Origin: Bryobacter sp.
Lineage (GTDB): Bacteria > Acidobacteriota > Terriglobia > Bryobacterales > Bryobacteraceae
Reading direction: 5' to 3'
Assembly (NCBI GenBank): GCA_022843625.1
Contig: JALHNH010000026.1
Location: 33,060-97,059, forward strand
DNA length: 64,000 nt
Position 1 is the first letter of the stretch, and every line of letters starts with the position of its first letter. A program made the position numbers and the translations under genes. Shown here one piece after another: positions 36,078 to 45,342 of the stretch. The notes under the pieces are model-generated. The model saw only the letters and a list, made by a program, of their open reading frames with translations, did no database searches and had not been told where the DNA came from.

Positions 36078-37105
36078 AGCGCCCCAATAATCTTAGCCGT
36101 CAACTCCCGCGTACTCAGCCCGCCCCGCAAATCCCCAGTGGCATTCGCCGCATCGCTCATCACCAACTCAACCGCCCGTCGAATCCGCCCCGCCGCATTC
36201 AAACTATCCACATCCCCAAACCACTCCAGCATCATAGCCACCGACAAAATCGTAGCCACCGGGTTCGCCTTGCCCTGCCCCGCAATATCTGGAGCCGAAC
36301 CATGCGCCGGCTGAAACACTGCCAGGTCATCCCCAATATCCGCTGAAGGCGCCATCCCCATTCCACCCACAGTCGCCGCTGCCAGATCCGACAAGATATC
36401 TCCAAACATATTCTCAGTCACCATCACGTCAAAACTCTGCGGCCGCTGCACCAGATACAACGCCATCGCATCCACATACACCCGCTCGGTCTCCACCTGC
36501 GGATACTCCTTGGCGATCTCGTCAAACACTTCGCGAAAGAACGCCATCGAAGGCAGCACATTCGCCTTGTCAATCAGCGTCAATTTGTTACGCCGATGCG
36601 TTGCCAGCTCAAACGAAAAACGGAACAGCCGCTCACTCCCCGCCCGCGTCACCAGCATCTCATCGCGAACCTCATCAGCCCCCATCACCCTGGGCCGCAA
36701 CCGCGTAGAAAACAACCCCTCGGTCGACTCCCGCACCAGCACATAATCAATCACCGGGGCCTTCAACGGCGAATGCGCCGCGTTGTACAACTTCGTCGGC
36801 CTTACCCCCGCATACAACCCAAAGATCTCCCGCAAATCGATCTGAGGTGCCATCTCCCGGCCATCCGCCCAACGCACAGCAGGAATCCCCATCGCACCAA
36901 GCAGAATCGCATCCGCCGCACGGCAACCTTCAATTGTCGCCTTCGGCAGCGGGTCGCCGTTCTTCAAATACTCACCAGCCCCGCAAGGCCATTCCACCAA
37001 ATCGAAATCAAGCTCCGGTAAAGCCCGAATCACCGCCTCAGCCGCCTCCAGCACCTCAGGCCCAATCCCGTCTCCCGGCAACATCGCGATCTGTTTTTTC
37101 ACCAT
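36074..37105 (-). CDS. Isocitrate/isopropylmalate-type beta-decarboxylating dehydrogenase
   Basis: A 343-residue enzyme with PGDGIGPEV near the start, the substrate-loop RESTEGLF, and the metal/cofactor region VTENMFGDILSDLAAATVGG followed by HGSAPDIAGQGKANP. The family oxidatively decarboxylates 2-hydroxy acids with NAD(P). The RESTEG motif and absence of neighbouring leu genes mean it could be a tartrate/malate-type or 3-isopropylmalate enzyme; I leave the symbol empty. A strong AAGGAG lies three bases before the ATG; the following GTG codon would give better spacing. Confidence 0.9.
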   Translation of the reverse strand: MVKKQIAMLPGDGIGPEVLEAAEAVIRALPELDFDLVEWPCGAGEYLKNGDPLPKATIEGCRAADAILLGAMGIPAVRWADGREMAPQIDLREIFGLYAGVRPTKLYNAAHSPLKAPVIDYVLVRESTEGLFSTRLRPRVMGADEVRDEMLVTRAGSERLFRFSFELATHRRNKLTLIDKANVLPSMAFFREVFDEIAKEYPQVETERVYVDAMALYLVQRPQSFDVMVTENMFGDILSDLAAATVGGMGMAPSADIGDDLAVFQPAHGSAPDIAGQGKANPVATILSVAMMLEWFGDVDSLNAAGRIRRAVELVMSDAANATGDLRGGLSTRELTAKIIGAL

Positions 37106-37144
37106 AAGCTCCTTAGTTTATCCCTGTCTCGATATCATCAACAC

Positions 37145-39574
37145 GTGTTGCTCAACGAACTTCAATCCCGTGTAGTCAACCAGTGGCAGCAGCCAGTCCT
37201 CGTAATGGCCCCCGTTGGCACTGGCAAGACCATGGCACTGGCAGAACGCGCCGCCATGGCCATCGCCGGCGGCATCGCCCCAGAGCGCATGCTCTGCCTC
37301 AGCTTCACCAACCGCGCCGCCCGCGAAGTCCAAAGCCGCGTCGGAGGCGACGTCCAGTGCTCCACCTTCCACGCCCTCTGCGCCAACATCCTCCGCATGG
37401 AATCCGCCGCACTCGGCCTCCCCGCAGACTTCATCATTTACGACGAAGAAGACGCAACCGAACTCTGCGGCCGCCTCGCCACCCGCCACGAGATCGACGT
37501 CCCCGGCCAATGGAACCGGGTTCGCTACGCCATCTGGCAAGCCATCAGCGACGCCCGCCTCGCCAAATACGAATCCAGCCCACCCCGCAAATCCCGCGAC
37601 GTCTTCTTTGAAAAACTAAAAGCCAGCGGCCTCTGGCCCGCCTACCAGGTACCCAACATCAACTACGCTGCCCTGGTCTCCGACTACGTCGCCATGCTGC
37701 GCGACTCACACGCCATCGACTTCACAGACCTCATCCTCGGCGTCGTCACTCTCTTTGATGAAAACCCCAACCGCCTCGCCTGGTGGCAAGCCCGCTACGA
37801 CTGGATCCAGGTCGACGAAGTCCAAGACACCTCACGCGCTGAATACCGCATCCTCGACCTCCTCGCCCAGCACCACCGCCAGCTCAGCTTCTTCGGCGAC
37901 GTCGATCAAACGATCTACGAATGGCGCGGCTCAGCCCCCTTCGAAATCCTCGATCAATACAAGCACGACTACAAGCCCACCGTCATTCACTTTGAAGAGA
38001 ACTTCCGTTCCACTCGATTCATCCTCGCTGCCTGCGAGCGCGTCATCCTCTCTCACCCCCAAGCCCTCACCAAGCGCATCATCCCCAATGTCGCCGCCGA
38101 CGGCTCGCCCGTCCTCGTCAAGCCCTTTGTAACCGCACGCGACGAATACGAATGGGTCGCAAACGAAATTCTCGAACGTCACGACAAGGACAAGCTCAAC
38201 TGGAGTGACTTCGCGATCCTGGTAAGAACCAACTTCACCGCCCGCGATGTCTCCGAAGCTCTGGAAAAACACCACGTCCCCCACGTCCGCGTCGAAGAAG
38301 AAAAGTTCTTCCAGCGTGCTGAAATCAAGGCCGCCATCGCTCACATGCGCATTCTCCGCAACGCCCAGGAAGCCAACGCTCTCCATCGCTTCCTCCAGGT
38401 GCCACCCAAGGGCATCGGCGAAGCAACTCTGGAAAAAGTGAGCGCCCTCCCCAAAGAAGTCGGCCTCCGGCTGGGCGACCTTTTGCAACCCGCAACCCAC
38501 CGCGACGGAGACCCCTTCGGCGCTCTCTTCACTCACCCAACGGTAGTGGTCGACATTGAAACCACCGGCCTCGACATCAATCTCGATGAGGTCGTTGAAC
38601 TCGCCGCCCTCAAGGGAAATGAAGAGTTCTACCGCATCCTCAAACCCACCAAAGACGAAACCTGGGCCCGCCTCAAAGACGCCGAAAAAGTCCACGGCGT
38701 CACCCGCGAGCGAATCGAAAAAGAAGGCATCGAAGCAACACTTGCATTCCAGCAATTCGCAGAATTCATCGAAGGCTGTGTCGTAGTCGGCCACAACCTA
38801 GAAGCCTTCGACTGGCCGCTCATCCTCAACCAGAGCCAGCTCAGCTTCAACATCAAAGGCACCGCCGACACCCTCGAGATCAGCCGACGCATGCTCAAGC
38901 TCACGCGCTACCGCCTCACCAACGTAGTCGAAGCCCTCAAGCTCCCCCTGCGTGAAGCCCATCAGGCAATGGAAGACGTCCGCATGACTGCCGACGTACT
39001 CACCGAACTCAAAAAGCTCCTCGCCCAACACGCACAGCAGCGCAATCAAATCGTCAATCAGGTAGGCAAACGCTTCGTCGAACTGGCAGACCAGGTCGAC
39101 GACTGGCGCAAGCGTGCAGCAACCCAAACCCCACTCGAAACCCTCGACATGATCCTTTACGAAGGACTGCTCAAAGAGCACTTTGGCCGCGACACCACAG
39201 GCGAAGAACGCCTCGAACACCTCGAAGAACTCCGCCACATCGTGGCCCACTTCACTACGCTCGACCAGGCCCTCGAAGTCGCCTCCCTCGGCCTCGACCT
39301 CGAACGCCAACTCGGCGACGAAGACCGCGTCCGCATCCTCACCGTCCATCAGGCCAAGGGCCTCGAGTTCGATACCGTCTTTGTAGTCAAAGCCGTAGAA
39401 GGCGAATTCCCCAGTTGGCGCAGCATCAAGGAGGGCCGCTTCGACGAAGAGCACCGCCTCTTCTACGTCGCCGTCAGCCGGGCCCGCAAACACCTCAACG
39501 TTTCCTGGCAACAACGCGATTCCCGCGGCCGCAGCCAGCAGGGCAGCCGCTACCTCAAAGCACTACGAGACTGA
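37145..39574 (+). CDS. UvrD/Rep-type helicase with inserted DEDDh 3'-5' exonuclease
   Basis: An 809-residue SF1 helicase. Motif I APVGTGKT is at 22-29, motif II VDEVQDTS at 223-230, motif III GDVDQTIYEWRG at 251-262, motif V VHQAKGLEF around 734-742 and motif VI FYVAVSRAR at 773-781. Between the helicase halves, residues 465-628 form a DnaQ-like exonuclease: D470 and E472 in VVDIETTG, D556 in HNLEAFD, and H606/D611 in HQAMED, all five DEDDh residues. The start is GTG with no clear Shine-Dalgarno. Unwinding and proofreading-type degradation in one chain is predicted; its repair pathway is unknown. Confidence 0.9.
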   Translation: MLLNELQSRVVNQWQQPVLVMAPVGTGKTMALAERAAMAIAGGIAPERMLCLSFTNRAAREVQSRVGGDVQCSTFHALCANILRMESAALGLPADFIIYDEEDATELCGRLATRHEIDVPGQWNRVRYAIWQAISDARLAKYESSPPRKSRDVFFEKLKASGLWPAYQVPNINYAALVSDYVAMLRDSHAIDFTDLILGVVTLFDENPNRLAWWQARYDWIQVDEVQDTSRAEYRILDLLAQHHRQLSFFGDVDQTIYEWRGSAPFEILDQYKHDYKPTVIHFEENFRSTRFILAACERVILSHPQALTKRIIPNVAADGSPVLVKPFVTARDEYEWVANEILERHDKDKLNWSDFAILVRTNFTARDVSEALEKHHVPHVRVEEEKFFQRAEIKAAIAHMRILRNAQEANALHRFLQVPPKGIGEATLEKVSALPKEVGLRLGDLLQPATHRDGDPFGALFTHPTVVVDIETTGLDINLDEVVELAALKGNEEFYRILKPTKDETWARLKDAEKVHGVTRERIEKEGIEATLAFQQFAEFIEGCVVVGHNLEAFDWPLILNQSQLSFNIKGTADTLEISRRMLKLTRYRLTNVVEALKLPLREAHQAMEDVRMTADVLTELKKLLAQHAQQRNQIVNQVGKRFVELADQVDDWRKRAATQTPLETLDMILYEGLLKEHFGRDTTGEERLEHLEELRHIVAHFTTLDQALEVASLGLDLERQLGDEDRVRILTVHQAKGLEFDTVFVVKAVEGEFPSWRSIKEGRFDEEHRLFYVAVSRARKHLNVSWQQRDSRGRSQQGSRYLKALRD

Positions 39575-39610
39575 AGCCACGCCACACGGCATTACATGCA
39601 CCAAAAGCGT

Positions 39611-39637
39611 GTGGCCTCCCTGATGAAGGGAGGCCAC
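39611..39637. terminator. Perfect 11-bp hairpin between convergent genes
   Basis: GTGGCCTCCCT and AGGGAGGCCAC pair perfectly around GATGA in the gap between the helicase-exonuclease gene and the TonB-dependent receptor gene. There is no T run on either side. It may still end transcription from both directions or protect a 3' end. Confidence 0.5.
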
Positions 39638-39687
39638 GGGTTCAAACTCGTCTGTTAATGCCAGACGAAATTGTGCTGCGGTCACAA

Positions 39688-42600
39688 CTAGAACAATAGC
39701 TTGAGAGCCATCTGCATCTGACGCATGTTCGTTGCGGTCCCGGTGATGTTTCCAAAAACAGTCGAGCCAGGAACAAACGAGTTGTTCGGGTTGCCGAAAT
39801 TCGGATGATTCAAGGTATTGAATGTCTCCATGCGGAACTGCAATTTCAATCGCTCAGTGAACGCGAAATTCTTGAAGAAGCTCCAGTCAAGATTCACAAG
39901 TCCCGGCCCACGCATGAAGTTGCGTGGAGTGTTGCCGTAAGTAAACTGGGCGGGCAAAGAGAACGCAGCGATATCAACGCAGCGCACCAGCTTGCCCGAA
40001 CCGCAATCCACCTTCACAGGGCTGCCAGAGAAATTCGCACGCTGCGTACCCTGGCCCACATTGGCCTGATCTGCTGCCAGAATCGCACCAAACGGGAAGC
40101 CGCCTTGCGCCGTGAAAATACCATTCATCTGCCATCCACCAAGCGCAAGCCGCAGCGCTGCATTCGGGTTCGACTTCATGAACGGAATCTCGTAGTTAAA
40201 GCTCGATACAAAGCGATGCTTCAGATCCCAGTTCGCCTGCCCGTAATCGAGCTGCGTGTTGAATGGATCCATCACGTTCGAGCCACCATTGGAGTCTGTC
40301 GCCATGTCGAGCATCTTCGAATAGGTGTAAGAAGCCATCATTGTCAGGCCCTTAAAGCCGTTCTGGCGGAACACAGCAGACAAGCCGTTGTACTTGCCGA
40401 TCGTATCGTTCTGGATCATACGAATCACACCATAGCGAGGATTCGGGCGGCGATCGTTGATCGCACCAGGGCCCGGCCGCGGCGTATTCAGGAAGAAGCT
40501 GCGATCCAGGTGATAGGAGTAGCTACCCAGATATTCGAGGGCAAAACCGGCAGACTTCCAAAGCCCACGCTCCAGCGACAAGCTCCACTGATTCATCGTC
40601 GCGTTCGGCAGATACGGATTAATGTGGAAAGCGTTCGGCCGGGTGTTCGCCGCACCACCACCGGCAGGTACCGGTGCCGCAAGCGTGAACTGCGGAGTAG
40701 CGTTAACTGCGTTATTGAACGTGAAAATCGTCGAGAAGGGCGGGTTCGTCGTCGCCAGCGTATAAGAGTTCATTTGGTTCGGGTTGTAGTAAAGCCCAAA
40801 GCCGGCACGCACAACAAACTTCGAAGGCATACGATAGGCAAGCCCGATACGCGGAGCAAAGTTATTTTTGTCGCCCTGGTGATAGGGAATCTTCGAAGGC
40901 ACTGTCGAAGGAATAAAGGCCGTCTGCTCCGGATTCAGAATCGTACCGTTGCCGGTAGTCGACTGCGGCACGGTCGGCAATTCGTAGCGGAGACCATAGG
41001 TCAGCGTCAATCGCTGATTCACCTGCCACTTGTCCTGCACAAAGAATCCATAGCGCCACTGCTGGCCGCCGCCAGGAAACAGCGGGCCCGGCGTGGTCAC
41101 AGCCTGAGGTACGCCCAGCATGAAGTCCGACGGGCCAAACCCGGTCAATTGCGCGTTGAAGTTAAAGCCGCCGCGAGGATTGTTGTTCGCCGTACGATTG
41201 GTCAACACCTGCCGCGAGTCGATACCGGCAGCAATGCTGTGCGCACCCTTGAACACCGAAAACGTATTGGAAATCTGATAAGTGCGGTCATTCTGGAACC
41301 AATTCGAAGAGCTCATGTTCTGCCCACCAATGGGCATGAAATTCGCGATCGCAATACTGGGCAATCCGGGATTCTTATCGTCACTGGTAAACCCGGGAAT
41401 TCCCAGTGCCGTACCTGCCGTCGCAGGATACAGGCTTCCGGGGGTAAAGAAATTCAAACTGTCAATCGACGTGTACTGCCGTCCAAACCGGAAGTCATTG
41501 ATCATCGTGCTTGAGAACACCCGCGTATAACCCGCCACCCAGTTTCTGTCTCCCACAGGCTGCGTATAACCATTGAACGGATTCGAGTTCTCATTTAGCA
41601 GCGCCGTATCGTTCAGCGTGTAGCGAAAGAACATACGGTTCTTGTCGCCGATCGATTGATCCACTCGCCCGATGTACTGGCTGGTCGTGTTGTTGTTGGC
41701 CGCATTCGCATTGAAGTTGTTCACAAATCCGGGTGAGGTCTGGGCCGGCATGTAAGCCAGTGCGCGAACCGCCTGCGGCGATAGACGGCTGGTCGGGATT
41801 ACATTCCCCGGAAAAGGCGCACGCGCATTGAAGGGGTCCACAATCGTTGTTGGCTGTTCACTAAAGTCACCGGCCCTCATACGAGGAGTCAAAACGGCAT
41901 CCACCACCGGCGCGGCCGTCTTCGAAATCAGCTTCTCATAGGCAAACATGAAGAAGGTCTTGTTCTTGCCGTCATAAAGCTTCGGAATCGAAAGCGGTCC
42001 ATTCACAGCAAGACCAAACTGGTTCTGGCGGAAAGGTGCCTTTGCCGCACCCTGCCGCAAGAAGAACGGCTTCGCATCCAGCGTCTGGTTCCGCAAAAAC
42101 TCATAAACAGCGCCGTGATATTCATTGGTCCCCGACTTGGTCACCATGTTCAACTGCACACCCAGATACCCGCCATACTGCGCCGGATAGGTTCCCGTCT
42201 GAATCTGCACTTCCTGCACCGCATCCGCATTCGGCCGCAGCGTCGTCGTCGTGATCAGGTTGTTCATGATCGACACACCGTCCAGCGAAACCGAGTTCAT
42301 GATCTCGCGCGTACCAGCCCCGATATAACCTTCACCGCCACCAGGGTTGCCAGCTGGCGACTTAAAGCCCGGAATCACGCCCGGCGTCGTAATCGCAAGG
42401 CGCATTACATTGCGCGATGGCGTCGGCAAATCCACCGTCTGCTTGGTCGACAACACTTCACTCACACTCGCGTCGTCTGTTTTGATCGGCGGGATGTCCG
42501 CAGTCACTTCCAGCTTCGTATCCACAGACCCAACCTTCAACGCCACATCCGTTCGCACCGTCTGGTTGGCCGAAAGCCCAATGTCCTTGGTGGTCACCGT

Positions 42601-42861
42601 AGAGAACCCAGCCTTCTGGATCGTCACCGTGTACACACCAGCCTTCAGAAATTGAAAATCATAGTAGCCAGCTTCAGAAGTGGTCGCGCTCAGCGTTTCT
42701 CCTGTCCCCTGGTTCAGCGCAGTTACTTGCGCTCCAGAAACAGCCGCACCGGCGGCGTCAGTCACAGTTCCCACCAGTGAGGTATTAGAGGCAAGCTGCC
42801 CCATCAAATTGCCCGCCAGCAGCGCCAGCAGCATCAGGAATGACCGTGTGTATATTTTCAT
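39688..42861 (-). CDS. Oar-like TonB-dependent receptor with carboxypeptidase-regulatory-like domain
   Basis: A 1057-residue outer-membrane protein: signal peptide (1-22), a CarboxypepD_reg-like beta-sandwich (about 27-115, with GTVTDAAGAAVSGAQV), a TonB plug (about 125-270) and a long 22-strand barrel ending in LKLLF. A terminal aromatic residue is typical of barrels handed to the BAM complex. Such Oar-like receptors are greatly expanded in Acidobacteriota and are thought to import large polymer fragments or siderophores; the ligand here is unknown. No TonB/ExbBD genes are near. Confidence 0.93.
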   Translation of the reverse strand: MKIYTRSFLMLLALLAGNLMGQLASNTSLVGTVTDAAGAAVSGAQVTALNQGTGETLSATTSEAGYYDFQFLKAGVYTVTIQKAGFSTVTTKDIGLSANQTVRTDVALKVGSVDTKLEVTADIPPIKTDDASVSEVLSTKQTVDLPTPSRNVMRLAITTPGVIPGFKSPAGNPGGGEGYIGAGTREIMNSVSLDGVSIMNNLITTTTLRPNADAVQEVQIQTGTYPAQYGGYLGVQLNMVTKSGTNEYHGAVYEFLRNQTLDAKPFFLRQGAAKAPFRQNQFGLAVNGPLSIPKLYDGKNKTFFMFAYEKLISKTAAPVVDAVLTPRMRAGDFSEQPTTIVDPFNARAPFPGNVIPTSRLSPQAVRALAYMPAQTSPGFVNNFNANAANNNTTSQYIGRVDQSIGDKNRMFFRYTLNDTALLNENSNPFNGYTQPVGDRNWVAGYTRVFSSTMINDFRFGRQYTSIDSLNFFTPGSLYPATAGTALGIPGFTSDDKNPGLPSIAIANFMPIGGQNMSSSNWFQNDRTYQISNTFSVFKGAHSIAAGIDSRQVLTNRTANNNPRGGFNFNAQLTGFGPSDFMLGVPQAVTTPGPLFPGGGQQWRYGFFVQDKWQVNQRLTLTYGLRYELPTVPQSTTGNGTILNPEQTAFIPSTVPSKIPYHQGDKNNFAPRIGLAYRMPSKFVVRAGFGLYYNPNQMNSYTLATTNPPFSTIFTFNNAVNATPQFTLAAPVPAGGGAANTRPNAFHINPYLPNATMNQWSLSLERGLWKSAGFALEYLGSYSYHLDRSFFLNTPRPGPGAINDRRPNPRYGVIRMIQNDTIGKYNGLSAVFRQNGFKGLTMMASYTYSKMLDMATDSNGGSNVMDPFNTQLDYGQANWDLKHRFVSSFNYEIPFMKSNPNAALRLALGGWQMNGIFTAQGGFPFGAILAADQANVGQGTQRANFSGSPVKVDCGSGKLVRCVDIAAFSLPAQFTYGNTPRNFMRGPGLVNLDWSFFKNFAFTERLKLQFRMETFNTLNHPNFGNPNNSFVPGSTVFGNITGTATNMRQMQMALKLLF

Positions 42862-42895
42862 GCGAGTACTTTAGAGTACTAGCCATTTTACGCGA

Positions 42896-44047
42896 TTATT
42901 TCATTGGTGTTAAGGAGAAATTTTCTTGACTCATAGTCCCGTCCACTATATGGACACTAATCATCACCTTCGGCTGCTCTCCCACCAGCCCCAGATACCT
43001 CGCATCCGGCAACACCTGATCCAGCTTTCCAATCCCGGTATTTACTTCCCAAAGCTTCTTCCCCTCCATATCCACACGCGTCACCACCAGCGTCCCGTCC
43101 TGCCCCAGACGCGATTGATGCATCACGAGATAACCCGCTGGCCCCTCAAGCCGCAACGGCTTAGCCGCCTTCTCTTCACGCAACAAACCAGCATCGAGAT
43201 ACTCCACCTCACCCACTCGTTTTCCTTCTCGAGCCTGTACTCTCCACAGTGCACTTGTCTTGCCGTTCAGGATCGCCCGCCCTGTTGGTACGCCAGACTC
43301 CTTTAGATTTCCAGCTTCTTCACGGGTCATCAATCCAAACCACTCGCCTTCCCCGGGCTTCTCTCCCCTCCAGAAGTAAACTCCGGGCCCGATCCCAAAC
43401 ATCGTCATTTTCTCGTTGTACTCCGCCCATTGCTTCATCGATTCTTCATGGCTTTTTGCCTTGGCCCATTTCTCATCTTCATAAGGCGTTCCCGTTAGCG
43501 TCACCGGGTCCAGCTCAAACTGCCGCGCGTCGGCCACCTTCAGCCGCAACTTCGGCACAGCCCCTCCCACGCTGTAAAACTTAGCCTCATCCACCCAGAA
43601 CTGCGCCAGACTCGGATTGGCCCGCGACAACTCCTCAAAACCTACCCGCTGCTTCGTCTTCAGGTCCAGCCCAACCAGCGTATGTGCATAAGCCCAAACC
43701 CGCCGTCCGTCCCATCCCAGTAGCTTCGCGTCATTGCGTAGCTTCATCTCATCCCCATATTCGACCAGCGTCACTACATCCACCCGCCCTACATCCGTCA
43801 CATCATGCAACACCAGATCTACTCCGTATCTGGATCGCGTGTTTCTCGATCCAAAAAAAGTAGGCGGTCGCAAAACCACCACGAGCGACGCAAACCGGTC
43901 GCCCACCCGAATCGTATCTCCCGCAAACCGAATATCCGCCCGCCTGGGCCCCTTGGGAACCAGCATCCAGGCCACTGCAATTACCCCCAGGAACACCACC
44001 GCCAGGATCGAAAGATAGACCGTCTTCCGGTTCACGACAAACTCCAC
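42896..44047 (-). CDS. Membrane-anchored protein, perhaps PA2928-like
   Basis: A 383-residue protein with one N-terminal TM (about 9-30) and an otherwise soluble, strand-rich body with phrases like KLLGWDGRRVWAYAHTLVGLDL, which recall propeller-type proteins of the PA2928 group. I am not sure of the family. The 5' end overlaps the Gfo/Idh/MocA-type gene by 16 bp, so they are likely co-expressed. Confidence 0.6.
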   Translation of the reverse strand: MEFVVNRKTVYLSILAVVFLGVIAVAWMLVPKGPRRADIRFAGDTIRVGDRFASLVVVLRPPTFFGSRNTRSRYGVDLVLHDVTDVGRVDVVTLVEYGDEMKLRNDAKLLGWDGRRVWAYAHTLVGLDLKTKQRVGFEELSRANPSLAQFWVDEAKFYSVGGAVPKLRLKVADARQFELDPVTLTGTPYEDEKWAKAKSHEESMKQWAEYNEKMTMFGIGPGVYFWRGEKPGEGEWFGLMTREEAGNLKESGVPTGRAILNGKTSALWRVQAREGKRVGEVEYLDAGLLREEKAAKPLRLEGPAGYLVMHQSRLGQDGTLVVTRVDMEGKKLWEVNTGIGKLDQVLPDARYLGLVGEQPKVMISVHIVDGTMSQENFSLTPMK

Positions 44048-45327
44048 GGCTTCCGCATCGGTCGCATCAACATCTGGTTCGCAGCCTCATCGCCGATACA
44101 CCGCTCCTTCACCGGGTCCCACTTCAAATCCCGCCCCAGCCGCAAACTGATATTCCCCAAATGCGCCACCGTAATCGACCGATGCGCCTGCTCGATCGGC
44201 GCCACAGTCTCCTGCCGCGACTTCACACAATCAATGAAATTCCGCATATGATTCGCGCTCCGGTACAAACGCACATCCTTCTCGCCAGCCTCAAAATCGA
44301 GCAATGACATCGGGCTCGCTTCAATCGCTCCCCGGTTCACCCATACCCAACCCTCGCTCCCCTGAAACGTCACCCCACCTCTCACCCGGCTCGAATAAAT
44401 CATCTTCACTCCATTGGCATACAAAGCCTCAAAATGAAAGTCCGTCGCCGTATTCCAAAGCTTCTCTTTGGCCCACGTGGCCTGCCCGTTCTGAATCGCC
44501 ACCGGCCCGCTCAACTCCATCCCCATCCCCCAATGAGCGATGTCCGGATGATGGCCGCCCCAGTCCGTAATCTGCCCGCCTGAGTAATCGAGGATCCAGC
44601 GAAAGTTCACATGGCATCTACCAGGCGCGTAAGGCGCATCGGGTGCCGGCCCAAGCCACATGTCGTAATTGAAACCCTCAGGCACCGGCTCTTCATCCTG
44701 CCGGTCCTGCGTCCGCCCAAAGTCTGGCGTCCCACCCGGCAACCCGCACAACACCGTATGCAACTTCCCAATCCGCCCATTGCGCACAATCTCACAAGCC
44801 TTGCGAAACCGCACATCCGACTTCTGCTGGCTCCCACACTGAAACACCCGCTTGCTCTCCCTCACCGCATCCGACATCGCCCGCCCCTCGCCAATCGTCA
44901 GCGCCAGCGGCTTCTCCCCGTAGATATCCTTCCCGGCCCGCGCCGCCTGAATCACCGGAATCGAATGCCAATGATCCGGCAACGCAATCAAAACCGTATC
45001 GATATCCTTGCGAGCCAGCACCTGCCGGAAGTCCTCATAGGCCGCGCAACCCTTCCAAGTTCCGCTCTTCTTCTCGCGCGCATAATTCCATTCGATAAAC
45101 TGCCGCGCCGGCTCACGCCCCGCAACCCCACCATCCCAATAGCCGGGCGACTCCTTGTTCACATCGCACACCGCGACCACCTGCACCCGCTCATCACGCA
45201 GGAAACCTTTGAGGTCATTCAACCCCTGATTCCCCGCCCCAATCAAACCCATCGTCACTCGTTCACTAGGGGCAACAGGCGCGGCCATAGCTGCCGCACC
45301 ACTCATCAAAAATGCGCGTCGATCCAT
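44032..45327 (-). CDS. Gfo/Idh/MocA-family oxidoreductase, Tat-type leader
   Basis: A twin-arginine-like leader (MDRRAFLMSGAAAMAAP) precedes the Rossmann domain with GLIGAGNQG (about 28-36) and the EKPLAL motif used for the catalytic lysine and nicotinamide pocket. The C-terminal domain has YSGGQITDWGGHHPDI, which occurs in many acidobacterial and planctomycete members. These periplasmic oxidoreductases act on sugars or sugar acids. The 3' end overlaps the next gene by 16 bp, while the amidohydrolase gene lies just upstream on the same strand. Confidence 0.9.
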   Translation of the reverse strand: MDRRAFLMSGAAAMAAPVAPSERVTMGLIGAGNQGLNDLKGFLRDERVQVVAVCDVNKESPGYWDGGVAGREPARQFIEWNYAREKKSGTWKGCAAYEDFRQVLARKDIDTVLIALPDHWHSIPVIQAARAGKDIYGEKPLALTIGEGRAMSDAVRESKRVFQCGSQQKSDVRFRKACEIVRNGRIGKLHTVLCGLPGGTPDFGRTQDRQDEEPVPEGFNYDMWLGPAPDAPYAPGRCHVNFRWILDYSGGQITDWGGHHPDIAHWGMGMELSGPVAIQNGQATWAKEKLWNTATDFHFEALYANGVKMIYSSRVRGGVTFQGSEGWVWVNRGAIEASPMSLLDFEAGEKDVRLYRSANHMRNFIDCVKSRQETVAPIEQAHRSITVAHLGNISLRLGRDLKWDPVKERCIGDEAANQMLMRPMRKPWSLS

Positions 45328-45342
45328 GCCAAGGATCTTAAC

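Noticed and set aside
39611..39637. A simple intrinsic terminator
   Set aside because: The stem is perfect but there is no T run on either strand, so the call is kept tentative.
39805..41514. Plus-strand frame of 569 codons
   Set aside because: It lies antisense to the first TonB-dependent receptor gene and its Arg/His-rich composition is that of a complement-frame shadow.
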